A model generated the notes under the pieces. It was not told the origin of the DNA, ran no database searches, and saw only the letters and a program-made list of their open reading frames with translations. From CAG-177 sp003514385 (GTDB taxonomy: Bacteria; Bacillota; Clostridia; Oscillospirales; Acutalibacteraceae): a DNA stretch of 64,000 nucleotides. Location of the stretch: contig JBPPLN010000001.1 of NCBI GenBank assembly GCA_051920445.1, positions 744,001 to 808,000 of the forward strand. The letters run 5' to 3'. The translations under genes and the position numbers were made by a program. Of this stretch, positions 41,001 through 49,162 are shown in pieces (positions within the stretch are counted from its first letter, which is position 1; every line of letters begins with the position of its first letter).

Positions 41001-42950
41001 TCAATAGAGCTTTGCGCCCGCGGGGATGCGGCCGGAGACCATGAGAAGATTGAGCTTCTCTTCGCCCTCCTCCGAATGTACGGCGCTCAGGAGCATTCCG
41101 CACGAATCGATGCCCATCATCGCTCTGGGCGGCAGGTTGGTTATGGCTATGAGCGTCTTGCCGACAAGCTCTTCTGGCTCATAATAGGCATGAATACCGC
41201 TTAAAATAATGCGGTCGGTGTCCGTTCCGTCGTCGAGGACGAACTTGAGCAGCTTCTTGCTCTTGGGCACTGCGGTGCATTCTTTGACCTTGACGGCTCT
41301 GAAATCGGACTTGCTGAAAGTCTCAAAATCGACAAAATCCTTGAAGAGAGGCTCTATCTCGACCTTTGAGAAGTCTATGGTCTCGGGAGTCTCCTCCTCT
41401 TTTTCCTCTTCGACAACCGCGGTCTTCTTGGACGCATCGCCGTCAAGCGACTTCATCGTCGGGAAGAGCAGAACGTCGCGGATTGAGTAGCTGTCGGTCA
41501 GGAGCATGGCAAAGCGGTCGATACCGATGCCGATGCCGCCTGTCGGGGGCATACCGTATTCGAGAGCCATGAGGAAATCCTCGTCGGTGTGGTTCGCCTC
41601 ATCGTCGCCGGCGGCAAACAGCTCTTCCTGAGCCTCAAAGCGGCCGCGCTGGTCGATGGGATCGTTGAGCTCGGAGAAGGCGTTCGCCATCTCGCGGCAG
41701 GTTATGAACAGCTCGAAACGCTCCGTGTAGTTCGGATCGTCGGGCTTTCTCTTTGCAAGCGGGGAAATCTCGACCGGGTGCTCCGTGATGAAAGTCGGCT
41801 GAACGAGCTTGTCCTCAACATATTCCTCGAAGAAGAGGTTGAGCAGATCGCCCTTCTTGTGTCTCTCTTCAAATTCGATGCCGCGCTCCTTGGCGAGCGA
41901 ACGGGCGGTTTCAAGGTCAATCTCCGCGAAGTCGACGCCCGAATATTTCTTGACAGCCTCGACCATCGTCATGCGGGCAAAGGGCTTTGAAAGATCAATT
42001 TCCACGCCGTCATATGTGACAACGGCAGTGCCGAGAACCTTGAGAGCAACAGTTCTGTAGAGCTCCTCGACAAGATCCATCATGCCGTGGAAATCGGTAT
42101 ACGCCTGATATATCTCAAGGAGCGTGAACTCGGGGTTGTGGCGCACATCAAGACCCTCGTTGCGGAAAACTCTGCCCATCTCGTAGACTCGCTCAAGACC
42201 GCCGACTATAAGGCGCTTGAGATAGAGTTCAAGGGAAATGCGCAGGTTGAGATCCTCGTTGAGGGCGTTGTGATGGGTCACAAACGGACGCGCGGCAGCG
42301 CCTCCCGCATTCTGAACAAGAATGGGCGTCTCGACCTCGATGAAATCCTTGGAATCGAGATAGTTTCTTATCTCGCGGATTATCAGGCTTCTCTTTATAA
42401 ATGTATCCTTGACATCGGGGTTGACTATGAGGTCAAGGTAGCGGCGGCGATAGCGGGTGTCCGTATCGCGCAGACCGTGGAACTTTTCGGGCAGCGGAAG
42501 CAGCGACTTCGTCAGCAGGCGAAGCGCGGTTGCGTGGATGGATATCTCGCCCCTGCGGGTCTTGAACACCGTGCCGCGCACTTCGAGGATATCGCCGATA
42601 TCCCACTTCTTGAACTTTGCAAATGTATCCTCGCCGACATCGTTTATGCGCACATAGACCTGAATACGACCCGAGCGGTCACGGATATCGATGAAGTTCG
42701 CCTTGCCCATATCGCGCCTTGACATCATTCGTCCGCATATGGAGACCTCTTTGCCCTCCATAGCTTCAAAATTGTCGACTATCTCCTGTGCATGGGCGGA
42801 CTGATCCGCGGTTGTTATTTTGAACGGATCCTCCCCTGCGGCGCAAAGCTCATTGAGCTTGTCCAGGCGGATCTGACGCAGGGCGTTTATGTCCTCCTGC
42901 GCCTCTTCGCTCTCGGCGGAGACGGGGTTGGTGTTTATCTCATCCGGCAT
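41001..42950 (-). CDS. lysS: Lysyl-tRNA synthetase (class II) with extra C-terminal tRNA-binding domain
   Basis: A 649-residue protein. Residues about 25-500 are a complete class II LysRS: OB-fold anticodon domain (SICGRMMSRRDMGKANFIDIRD), motif 2 around FRNEGLDVRHNPEFTLLE and motif 3 GIGIGIDRFAML near 471. Residues about 526-649 form an added EMAPII/CsaA-type tRNA-binding domain (FSKSDFRAVKVKECTAVPKSKKLLKF, ITNLPPRAMMGIDSCGMLLS), of the kind found at the end of MetRS. An acidic linker (VVEEEKEEETPE) joins them. The ATG at 42950 is spaced well from AAGGAG; the upstream GTG is not. Downstream of greA. Confidence 0.96.
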   Translation of the reverse strand: MPDEINTNPVSAESEEAQEDINALRQIRLDKLNELCAAGEDPFKITTADQSAHAQEIVDNFEAMEGKEVSICGRMMSRRDMGKANFIDIRDRSGRIQVYVRINDVGEDTFAKFKKWDIGDILEVRGTVFKTRRGEISIHATALRLLTKSLLPLPEKFHGLRDTDTRYRRRYLDLIVNPDVKDTFIKRSLIIREIRNYLDSKDFIEVETPILVQNAGGAAARPFVTHHNALNEDLNLRISLELYLKRLIVGGLERVYEMGRVFRNEGLDVRHNPEFTLLEIYQAYTDFHGMMDLVEELYRTVALKVLGTAVVTYDGVEIDLSKPFARMTMVEAVKKYSGVDFAEIDLETARSLAKERGIEFEERHKKGDLLNLFFEEYVEDKLVQPTFITEHPVEISPLAKRKPDDPNYTERFELFITCREMANAFSELNDPIDQRGRFEAQEELFAAGDDEANHTDEDFLMALEYGMPPTGGIGIGIDRFAMLLTDSYSIRDVLLFPTMKSLDGDASKKTAVVEEEKEEETPETIDFSKVEIEPLFKDFVDFETFSKSDFRAVKVKECTAVPKSKKLLKFVLDDGTDTDRIILSGIHAYYEPEELVGKTLIAITNLPPRAMMGIDSCGMLLSAVHSEEGEEKLNLLMVSGRIPAGAKLY

Positions 42951-42988
42951 TTTTTTCACTCCTTGGATTTATGTGAACTGTGCTTTTT

Positions 42989-43471
42989 TTACTTTGACTT
43001 TGCGATGCTGAGAATCTTGAGCTGAAGAATCTTTCCGGTAGGCAGCGAAACATCGACTACATCACCCTTGCGGTTGCCGATAAGCGACTTGCCTATGGGC
43101 GACTGGTCGGAGATTATGCCCTGAGAAGGGTTCGATTCGCTGGATCCGAGAATAGTATACTCGCTCTTCTTGCCGGTCTCGACATTCTCGACCTTGACCT
43201 TTGAGCCGGGGTGAACCACGCCCGCATTCAGATTGTCCTCGTCGAGGATATTCGCGTTGCGGATGTCGTTTTCAAGGCGGGCGATTTTAGCTTCGAGCTT
43301 CGCCTGCTCATTCATCGCCTCATCATACTCGGAGTTTTCGGAAAGGTCGCCGAAAGAACGCGCAACTTTGATGCGCTCGGCTATCTCATCTCTGCCGGTG
43401 GTTTTGAGCTGTTCGAGCTCCTTGACCTTGGCATCGTAGCTCTCTCTTGTCAATACGATCTGCTTTTCCAT
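42989..43471 (-). CDS. greA: Transcription elongation factor GreA
   Basis: A 160-residue factor that stimulates cleavage of backtracked transcripts by RNA polymerase. The N-terminal coiled coil (residues about 1-75) carries the acidic tip region ARSFGDLSENSEYDEAM, and the C-terminal domain has the SPIGKSLIGNRKGDVVDV FKBP-like segment. First gene of the greA-lysS-envelope transcript. Confidence 0.97.
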   Translation of the reverse strand: MEKQIVLTRESYDAKVKELEQLKTTGRDEIAERIKVARSFGDLSENSEYDEAMNEQAKLEAKIARLENDIRNANILDEDNLNAGVVHPGSKVKVENVETGKKSEYTILGSSESNPSQGIISDQSPIGKSLIGNRKGDVVDVSLPTGKILQLKILSIAKSK

Positions 43472-43532
43472 TTTAAGGCCATCCTTCTTCCTTAAATTTT
43501 AAAAATTGATACACTAAGGCCTTTTCAGGCAC

Positions 43533-43541
43533 TTATCCACA
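43533..43541. promoter_or_regulatory. Single DnaA box in the greA leader
   Basis: TTATCCACA matches the consensus exactly, just downstream of the greA -10 box. One isolated match is weak evidence. Confidence 0.3.
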
Positions 43542-43549
43542 ATATTGTT

Positions 43550-43578
43550 ATTATATTCATTTTATCGCCTGTTGTCAA
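43550..43578 (-). promoter_or_regulatory. Promoter of greA-lysS
   Basis: Minus-strand TTGACA, 17 bases, TATAAT, a full consensus promoter. Confidence 0.85.
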
Positions 43579-43582
43579 TAGT

Positions 43583-44341
43583 TTACGGCGCCGCCGAGAG
43601 CCCTATAAGCTCCGACGCGGCGCGCAGAGAAAGCGGTTTTCCGCCGTGATATATCTCGGAAAAACAAAGCTGCGCGAGCGAATGGATTCGGCTTATAAGA
43701 TAAAGCGCACCCGCGAATTTAAGCGAGTCCGCACCCGTCGGCATGAGGCGCGCATATGCGCTCGGGAGCGTTATTTTTCCCGCCGTAAAAACTTCGCCGC
43801 CGCAGACAAGCTTTTCGGGCGACGAATCGAGGTCGATGACCGCGTCTGCGCTGTCGCTGATTCCGTCAAGAACCGCCGCGCCGAATTCGTCCATGGCGTT
43901 TTCTATCGGGCGCGAATACCCGTCCGGGCACGAAGTAGCGACGCGGATATCCGAAAACAGCGGCACGGCAATGCCGAGCCTCTGGGCAGCGGAGGCATTT
44001 TTGTCTTTTATCAGCAGCTCGCCGCGCACCCCGCACCCGCAGGACGAGCGCAATATAGAGCACGCAGTGTTGAAGAAAACGAGCTTTCTGTAATCGGAGA
44101 GATCGGGCTCGTCTATCCCGCCGCCGGGTGCTATACCCTCGGGCAGGAGCATTGTGCCAGAGCATCTGCCAGCCGCTTCGCATATCGCCGCGCGGTTAAT
44201 TTTTCCGCGCCGCCGGGCTGAGGTTATCTCGCGAAACGGCAGACCGCCGTATACGCGCACATCGCGCACCTGCGGAGCCCTGAACAGCCGCCTTCGCCTG
44301 AAAAAGCCGGCATCGTCAGCAATAACGAGAACCGAAAACAT
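43583..44341 (-). CDS. Conserved-looking protein of unknown function
   Basis: A 252-residue, mostly soluble protein that I do not recognise. It starts MFSVLVIADDAGFFRRRRLF with GGTGAT just upstream, has a CGCGVRGELLIKDKNASAAQRLGIAVPLFSDIRVATSCP stretch in the middle and alternating V/I/L patterns that suggest an alpha/beta fold. Its codon usage looks like its neighbours' and no competing frame on the other strand has a binding site, so I think it is a real gene. It follows ptsH after a terminator and precedes the greA promoter. Confidence 0.65.
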   Translation of the reverse strand: MFSVLVIADDAGFFRRRRLFRAPQVRDVRVYGGLPFREITSARRRGKINRAAICEAAGRCSGTMLLPEGIAPGGGIDEPDLSDYRKLVFFNTACSILRSSCGCGVRGELLIKDKNASAAQRLGIAVPLFSDIRVATSCPDGYSRPIENAMDEFGAAVLDGISDSADAVIDLDSSPEKLVCGGEVFTAGKITLPSAYARLMPTGADSLKFAGALYLISRIHSLAQLCFSEIYHGGKPLSLRAASELIGLSAAP

Positions 44342-44408
44342 ACTATCACCGCCGAAAATATCCTTTTCAAAGATATTATATGCCGCAAAGCGATGAAAAT
44401 AGACAAAA

Positions 44409-44433
44409 AGAAAAAGCAGGCCTAAGCCTGCTT
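44409..44433 (-). terminator. Terminator of ptsH
   Basis: AAGCAGGC / GCCTGCTT with a four-base loop, then TTTTCTTTTTG on the minus strand. Confidence 0.85.
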
Positions 44434-44451
44434 ATCTGTATTAAAATGATA

Positions 44452-44715
44452 TTACTCAGCGAAACCGGACTCAACAAGCTTCACGAGCTCATCAACAGCC
44501 TGCTCCTCGTCGGGGCCGCCTGCGATGATGCGGATCTGGGTGTTGCCCATGATGCCGAGGGAAAGCACGCCGAGAAGGCTCTTGGCGTTGACTCTGCGCT
44601 CGTCCTTTTCCACCCAGATGGAAGACTTGAACTCGTTAGCCTTCTGAATGAAAAAAGTTGCCGGACGTGCATGAAGTCCTACCTGATTCTGTACCATAAC
44701 ATCTTTAACATACAT
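44452..44715 (-). CDS. ptsH: HPr family phosphocarrier protein
   Basis: An 87-residue HPr-type protein from the ATG at 44715 (GGGAG upstream). Counting from that start places the phosphoryl-accepting histidine at residue 15 (VGLHARPATFF) and the regulatory serine at residue 46 (NAKSLLGVLSLG), exactly the canonical positions, which also supports the start chosen. It could act in PTS sugar uptake and in HPr-Ser-P/CcpA signalling. No EI gene is adjacent. Confidence 0.92.
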   Translation of the reverse strand: MYVKDVMVQNQVGLHARPATFFIQKANEFKSSIWVEKDERRVNAKSLLGVLSLGIMGNTQIRIIAGGPDEEQAVDELVKLVESGFAE

Positions 44716-44765
44716 AATATATAATCTCCCACACACAAATTCAAATTTTATTCTACTGCTTATAT

Positions 44766-44793
44766 ATTATATCATAAAACTTGTCCCCGTCAA
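44766..44793 (-). promoter_or_regulatory. Promoter of ptsH
   Basis: Minus-strand TTGACG, 16 bases, TATAAT. The rest of the gap up to trmD (44794-44942) holds only a small TCGCC/GGCGA hairpin. Confidence 0.65.
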
Positions 44794-44942
44794 CAATTTA
44801 CTTGCGACTTTCGCCCTCAAAGGCGATAATTCGTTGCCTGTTCCAAAGTTGAAAATTCGGGCGGGGGCTTTGTTGTGTATTTTGACCATACAAGACACAT
44901 CTTTTTAATGCAGGTTGCACATTAAATTATTGTCTTCGGGAA

Positions 44943-45677
44943 TCAGTCCTCACTCTTCAAAGACGAGAGAAACGCTCGGTCTTTTCGGTTCAGCTCCGCT
45001 TTTTCGAGCATATCGGGTCTGCGGCGGTAGGTGCGCTCAAGGCTCTGTTCCCTGCGCCACTTCTCGATGTTCGCATGGTGACCCGAGAGCAGAACGGGCG
45101 GCACCTCTTTGCCGTGCCATTCGACAGGGCGGGTATACTGAGGATATTCGAGCAGGGACGAAAAATGGCTCTCGAGCTCGAACGCGTCTTCGTTAGCGAG
45201 CACTCCTGGGAGCATACGCGCAACGGCATCCGCAAGCATAAGCGCGGGCAGCTCGCCGCCCGTCACCACGAAATCGCCAATCGAAATTTCCTCGTCGACT
45301 ATCTCTTCTATAACGCGCTCGTCTATTCCCTCATAGTGACCGCACAGCAGAGCGATATTGTCGAGCTTCGACAGCTCGACCACGCGCTTTTGGGTCAGCG
45401 TCTTTCCCTGCGGGGTCAGATATATAAGATGCGGGCGCGTGCCCGTGTCGCGGCAAAGGGACTCGTAGCAGTCATATATCGGCTGCACCTGCATTATCAT
45501 GCCCGTCCCGCCGCCGTAGGGCGAATCGTCGACGCGGTTGTGCTTGTCGAGCGTATAGTCGCGGATGTTGCGGCAGTTTATTTCAACGCAGCCGCGCTCG
45601 CGCGCTCTGCCTATGACGCTCTCCCTGAGCACCTCGCAGCACATCTCCGGGAAGAGGGTAAGAATATCAATCCTCAT
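44943..45677 (-). CDS. trmD: tRNA (guanine-N1)-methyltransferase TrmD
   Basis: A 244-residue SPOUT methyltransferase that makes m1G37 in tRNAs and prevents frameshifting. It starts MRIDILTLFPEMC and has the cofactor knot regions RVDDSPYGGGTGMIMQ near residue 49, LLCGHYEGIDERV near 112 and ISIGDFVVTGGELPALML near 130. Its start overlaps rimM by 11 bases. rplS, which usually follows trmD, is not present here. Confidence 0.97.
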   Translation of the reverse strand: MRIDILTLFPEMCCEVLRESVIGRARERGCVEINCRNIRDYTLDKHNRVDDSPYGGGTGMIMQVQPIYDCYESLCRDTGTRPHLIYLTPQGKTLTQKRVVELSKLDNIALLCGHYEGIDERVIEEIVDEEISIGDFVVTGGELPALMLADAVARMLPGVLANEDAFELESHFSSLLEYPQYTRPVEWHGKEVPPVLLSGHHANIEKWRREQSLERTYRRRPDMLEKAELNRKDRAFLSSLKSED

Positions 45678-46185
45678 CTGAAAACAGCCCTTTCAGCGGT
45701 GTTATCAGGACAATTCCGTTCTCTACATCGACGCTCGAAACCACATCGGGAATTGCGGGGATAAGCGTCTCGGTGCCGTTATCATCCGTTATGTGCCAGA
45801 CATCGTTTGCGCCGGTCTGGCTGACATCGGTAACGGTTCCGTAGACTTTTCCGCTGTTTGCGTCCTCGGCGCGGCAGCCGATGAGCTCGGCTATGAACCA
45901 GTCGCCTTTTTTGAGATGCGCGTCGCTGCGGCGCATATAGAGCACCTTGCCTCTGAGCGAGGCGGCCTTTTCGACCGTGTCGCAGCCGTCGAGGCGCAGC
46001 AGCGCAATATTCCCGTGGGGGCGAGCGCAAACAACGCCCACGCTTTTTTCACCGTGTGCGTCGTAGTAGAGCGTTTTGAACTTTTTGAAGAATTCGGGCG
46101 AATCGCACCACGGCTGAACGCGCAGTTCTCCGCGCACGCCGTGGGTGCCGACTATCTGCCCTATTTCAAGATAGTCCTTTATCAT
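45667..46185 (-). CDS. rimM: 16S rRNA processing protein RimM
   Basis: A 172-residue two-domain RimM that helps mature the head of the 30S subunit and binds S19. The start region YLEIGQIVGTHGVRGELRVQPW and the PRC-barrel segment YGTVTDVSQTGANDVWHI near residue 115 are typical. It overlaps the KH gene stop by one base and trmD by 11 bases. Confidence 0.96.
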   Translation of the reverse strand: MIKDYLEIGQIVGTHGVRGELRVQPWCDSPEFFKKFKTLYYDAHGEKSVGVVCARPHGNIALLRLDGCDTVEKAASLRGKVLYMRRSDAHLKKGDWFIAELIGCRAEDANSGKVYGTVTDVSQTGANDVWHITDDNGTETLIPAIPDVVSSVDVENGIVLITPLKGLFSDED

Positions 46186-46418
46186 CAGTCTATCTCAACT
46201 GCGACCTTCTCATCGCAGCGCGTTGCGGCAGCGCGCATAACAGTGCGGATAGCCTTGGCTATTCTGCCCTGCTTGCCGATAACTCTGCCCATGTCATTCT
46301 CGCTGACGTGGAGATGATAGACGGTAACGCCCTCATCATCCGGCTCGTCAACGGTGACGGTAACTGCATCGGGCTCTTCAACGAGACCCTGAGCGATGGA
46401 TATAAGTAAATCCTTCAT
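46185..46418 (-). CDS. khpA: KH-domain RNA-binding protein (YlqC/KhpA-like)
   Basis: A 77-residue single KH domain. The GRVIGKQGRIAKAIRTVMRAAA loop is the RNA-binding GxxG motif. I start at the ATG 46418 (AAAGGAAC upstream), which matches the family N-terminus MKDLLISIAQGLV. In Firmicutes KhpA pairs with KhpB/Jag to bind RNAs and affect cell division. Position between rpsP and rimM is the standard one. Confidence 0.95.
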   Translation of the reverse strand: MKDLLISIAQGLVEEPDAVTVTVDEPDDEGVTVYHLHVSENDMGRVIGKQGRIAKAIRTVMRAAATRCDEKVAVEID

Positions 46419-46490
46419 TTCGATGTTCCTTTCATAGAAAAACAAAACTCCCCGCAGACTGCCGAGAGCCATGTTTTACGCTGAGCGTTA

Positions 46491-46736
46491 TCAGTCGATG
46501 ACGCCGCTCTTCTTGAGGATATCCTTAACGGTATCGGTAGGCTGAGCGCCGTTGGCGATCCACTGCTTTGCCTTGTCTGCGTCGATCTTCACATCAGCGG
46601 GAGTCTTGAGCGGATCATAGGTGCCGATCTCCTCGATGAATCTGCCGTCGCGGGGATATCTCGAATCTGCAACGACTATTCTGTAGAAGGGGTTCTTCTT
46701 TGCGCCCATGCGGCGAAGTCTGATTTTAACTGCCAT
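46491..46736 (-). CDS. rpsP: 30S ribosomal protein S16
   Basis: An 81-residue S16 protein, MAVKIRLRRMGAKKNPFYRIVVAD at the start and RFIEEIGTYDPLK in the middle, with a TTGGAGGT binding site. Part of the ffh-rpsP-khpA-rimM-trmD operon. Confidence 0.98.
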   Translation of the reverse strand: MAVKIRLRRMGAKKNPFYRIVVADSRYPRDGRFIEEIGTYDPLKTPADVKIDADKAKQWIANGAQPTDTVKDILKKSGVID

Positions 46737-46816
46737 GATAATTGTACCTCCAAAAGTAATACAAAATTAATATATAATGTAAACCCTAAGGTTGACCTAT
46801 AGGATAACATCCGTTT

Positions 46817-48160
46817 TTACATTCCGAGCTTGCTCGGGTCGAAGCCCATACGGCGCATCTTTTTCTTTGAGCCTTTGCCATTGAATTGCTTGAAGAGTTT
46901 CTGCATCTGCTTGTGCTGGTTGAGAAGCCTGTTGACATCCTCGACCTTCTGTCCGCTGCCCACGGCGATACGCCTTTTGCGGGAGGGGTTGATTATATCG
47001 GGATTCTCGCGCTCCTTCGGGGTCATCGAGCGGATGAGCGCCTGGAGACGGTCGAACTGCTTCTCGTCAACATCCACGCCCTGGAGCTTCTTGCCCATGC
47101 CCGGGAGCATTGCGAGCGTGTCCTGAATCGAGCCCATCTTGCGAAGCTGGGTTATCTGATCGAGCAGGTCGTTGAGGTCGAACTTGTTCTTTCTTATCTT
47201 CTCCTCAAGCTCCGCCGCCTTCTTTTCGTCAATAGCTGTCTCCGCCTTCTCGATAAGCGAGAGGACATCGCCCATGCCGAGGATTCTCGAAGCCATGCGG
47301 TCGGGGTGGAAGGTGTCGAGATCGCCGAGCTTTTCGCCGACGCCGACAAACTTTATCGGCTTGCCCGTGACAGCGCGCGCGGAGAGCGCCGCACCGCCTC
47401 TGGTGTCGCCGTCGAGCTTTGTCAGGATAAGTCCGTCAATGCCGAGCGTCTCGTTGAAAGTCGAGGCAACATTGACCGCATCCTGACCGGTCATCGCGTC
47501 GACCACGAGGAGGATCTCGTGCGGGCGGACTTCCGACTTGATGCGCTTGAGCTCATCCATGAGCTGCTCATCTATATGCAAGCGGCCTGCGGTATCGATG
47601 AGAACATAGTCGTTGCCCTCGTCCCTTGCAAGCGCGACCGCCTGTTTGGCTGTTTCAACCGGATCCTGCGTACCTTTTTCAAAGACCGGTACGCCGACCT
47701 TTTCGCCGAGCACCTGAAGCTGTTTGATAGCCGCGGGACGATAGATATCGCACGCGACGAGCATCGGTCTGCTGCCGCGGTTCTTGAGCATGAGCGCAAG
47801 CTTTGCGCAGTGCGTCGTTTTACCTGCGCCCTGAAGACCGCAGAGCATTATCACTGTCGGCGGATGCGCCGCAGTCGCGAGGCGGGTCTTCGTACCGCCC
47901 ATGAGATCGATAAGCTCTTCGTTGACTATCTTTATGACCATCTGCGCGGGAGTAAGGCTCTCCATAACATCAGCGCCGATAGCTCTCTCGGTGACCTTGG
48001 CGGTGAAATCCTTGGCTACCTTGTAGCTGACGTCCGCCTCAAGCAGAGCCATGCGCACGTCGCGCATCGCCGCGCGGACATCCGCCTCATTGAGGCTGCC
48101 CTTGCTTTTAAGACGCTTGAACGCCGCTTCAAGGCGTTCCGAAAGACCTTCAAATGCCAA
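46817..48160 (-). CDS. ffh: Signal recognition particle protein Ffh
   Basis: A 447-residue SRP GTPase that targets nascent membrane proteins with 4.5S/6S RNA and FtsY. Domains are N (1-90), G (about 95-300; GLQGAGKTTHCAKL near 108, DTAGR and TKLDGDTRGG) and methionine-rich M (about 320-447, ending KKKMRRMGFDPSKLGM). The start is best placed at TTG 48160, giving MAFEGLSERLE like other Ffh proteins, because the GAGGTG ribosome binding site lies six bases upstream; the in-frame GTG at 48169 is part of that site. Confidence 0.96.
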   Translation of the reverse strand: MAFEGLSERLEAAFKRLKSKGSLNEADVRAAMRDVRMALLEADVSYKVAKDFTAKVTERAIGADVMESLTPAQMVIKIVNEELIDLMGGTKTRLATAAHPPTVIMLCGLQGAGKTTHCAKLALMLKNRGSRPMLVACDIYRPAAIKQLQVLGEKVGVPVFEKGTQDPVETAKQAVALARDEGNDYVLIDTAGRLHIDEQLMDELKRIKSEVRPHEILLVVDAMTGQDAVNVASTFNETLGIDGLILTKLDGDTRGGAALSARAVTGKPIKFVGVGEKLGDLDTFHPDRMASRILGMGDVLSLIEKAETAIDEKKAAELEEKIRKNKFDLNDLLDQITQLRKMGSIQDTLAMLPGMGKKLQGVDVDEKQFDRLQALIRSMTPKERENPDIINPSRKRRIAVGSGQKVEDVNRLLNQHKQMQKLFKQFNGKGSKKKMRRMGFDPSKLGM

Positions 48161-48227
48161 TGTTTTCACCTCTGTATAAAAAGTAAGTAGTTTTTATGTT
48201 ACCGTTTCAAGCCGAATTGTACCGAGC

Positions 48228-48511
48228 GATTTTTCCGCATCACATCGCACAATCGAGGACTGAGAAAAATTGTTCAGGACAAGGCGCAGGGTTTCGGGCG
48301 TGAGGGCGCGTACTTTGTGTACGCAACCGAGCGAACGGGTTCCTGCAACGCGGTCATGGGCGATTTTTCCGCAATCATATCCGCACAATCGAGGACTGAG
48401 AAAAATTTGTCGGAGCAAGGCGTGGGGTTCTGTGAATGAAGGAGCGCACTTTGTGTGCGTGACTGAATTCACAGGTTCTCACAACGCGGCTCCGGCGGAT
48501 TTTTCCGCAGT
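48228..48511. repeat. Tandem repeat, two units of ~134-136 bp plus a partial third
   Basis: GATTTTTCCGCA recurs at 48228, 48362 and 48498. The full units also share CGCACAATCGAGGACTGAGAAAAAT, an (A)AGGCG-GGGTT block, a GTACTTTGTGTACG-like block and a C-rich ending with CAACGCGG. The array fills almost the whole 355-base gap between ylxM and ffh. A minus-strand frame (48194-48472) crosses the array but looks like a by-product of the repeat. Confidence 0.85.
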
Positions 48512-48515
48512 CCGA

Positions 48516-48878
48516 TCACTCCATCAACGACATGGCGATGGCTTTTATCTTCACGGTATAATCATTCACTTCGCGCGACAGGCTGTGGTTGAGATTGTAG
48601 TCCCCTATCTCGCCGGCGCAGTCGATGATTTCAGTGAGTCCGCTGCGTATCTCGTCAAATTTCGAGGCGAGCTTGAGCTTCGACTCCATATCGAAAAGCT
48701 GGGCTTCGGCGCGCTTTATCGCATCGCGCACGCCCTGGCGGGTTATCCCCTCGTTTTCCGCGATCTCGGAGAGCGACAGGTCGTCGTTGTAGTAATAGCC
48801 CAGAAAGTCGCGCTGTTTTTCAGTCAGCATATCGCCGTAAAGGTCAAGCAAAACAGCTATTTCCAGATTCTTTGCCAC
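48516..48878 (-). CDS. ylxM: YlxM-like helix-turn-helix protein
   Basis: A 120-residue YlxM/p13-like protein with a sigma-factor-type helix-turn-helix: LTEKQRDFLGYYYNDDLSLSEIAENEGITRQGVRDAIKRAEAQL (residues about 17-62). In Firmicutes it sits directly upstream of ffh and in streptococci stimulates SRP GTPase function. Here the two genes are separated by a tandem-repeat array of about 355 bases instead of the usual short spacing. Confidence 0.94.
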   Translation of the reverse strand: MAKNLEIAVLLDLYGDMLTEKQRDFLGYYYNDDLSLSEIAENEGITRQGVRDAIKRAEAQLFDMESKLKLASKFDEIRSGLTEIIDCAGEIGDYNLNHSLSREVNDYTVKIKAIAMSLME

Positions 48879-48922
48879 TTTATTTTCTCCCCCTTTTCAT
48901 CATGATCGCGTAAATGTCAAAC

Positions 48923-48954
48923 CCCTCTGTAAAGTTAAAACGCTTTACAGAGGG
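48923..48954. repeat. TGTAAAG/CTTTACA palindrome, copy 3, at the ylxM start site
   Basis: CCCTCTGTAAAG and CTTTACAGAGGG form a perfect 12-bp inverted repeat around eight bases. It begins three bases downstream of the ylxM -10 box, so it covers the expected transcription start and could be an operator or a 5' RNA hairpin. Confidence 0.7.
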
Positions 48955-48956
48955 TT

Positions 48957-48985
48957 ATTATACTAAAAATATCGTCGGCTGTCAA
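48957..48985 (-). promoter_or_regulatory. Promoter of the ylxM-ffh operon
   Basis: Minus-strand TTGACA, 17 bases, TATAAT, perfect consensus. Confidence 0.85.
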
Positions 48986-49162
48986 GCACATTTTTTCGCC
49001 GAAACCGAACTTTTTTCAACATTCCGGATGTGGAAAAGCGGCGGAAAAACAAGATTGTTTTTTTATCATCAACCGCTTGTGTTTCGAGCGGCAAAAGACA
49101 ACAAAATGTGCCGTTATGCGCCCGCAGGCATGTGGAAAACCGTGTGGAAAACTTTTTTCGCG

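Noticed and set aside
46886..48190. 434-codon frame opposite ffh
   Set aside because: It is a shadow of the ffh codon pattern; ffh itself is certain.
48194..48472. Minus-strand 92-codon frame crossing the tandem repeats
   Set aside because: It follows the repeat periodicity, has no ribosome binding site and no recognisable domain.
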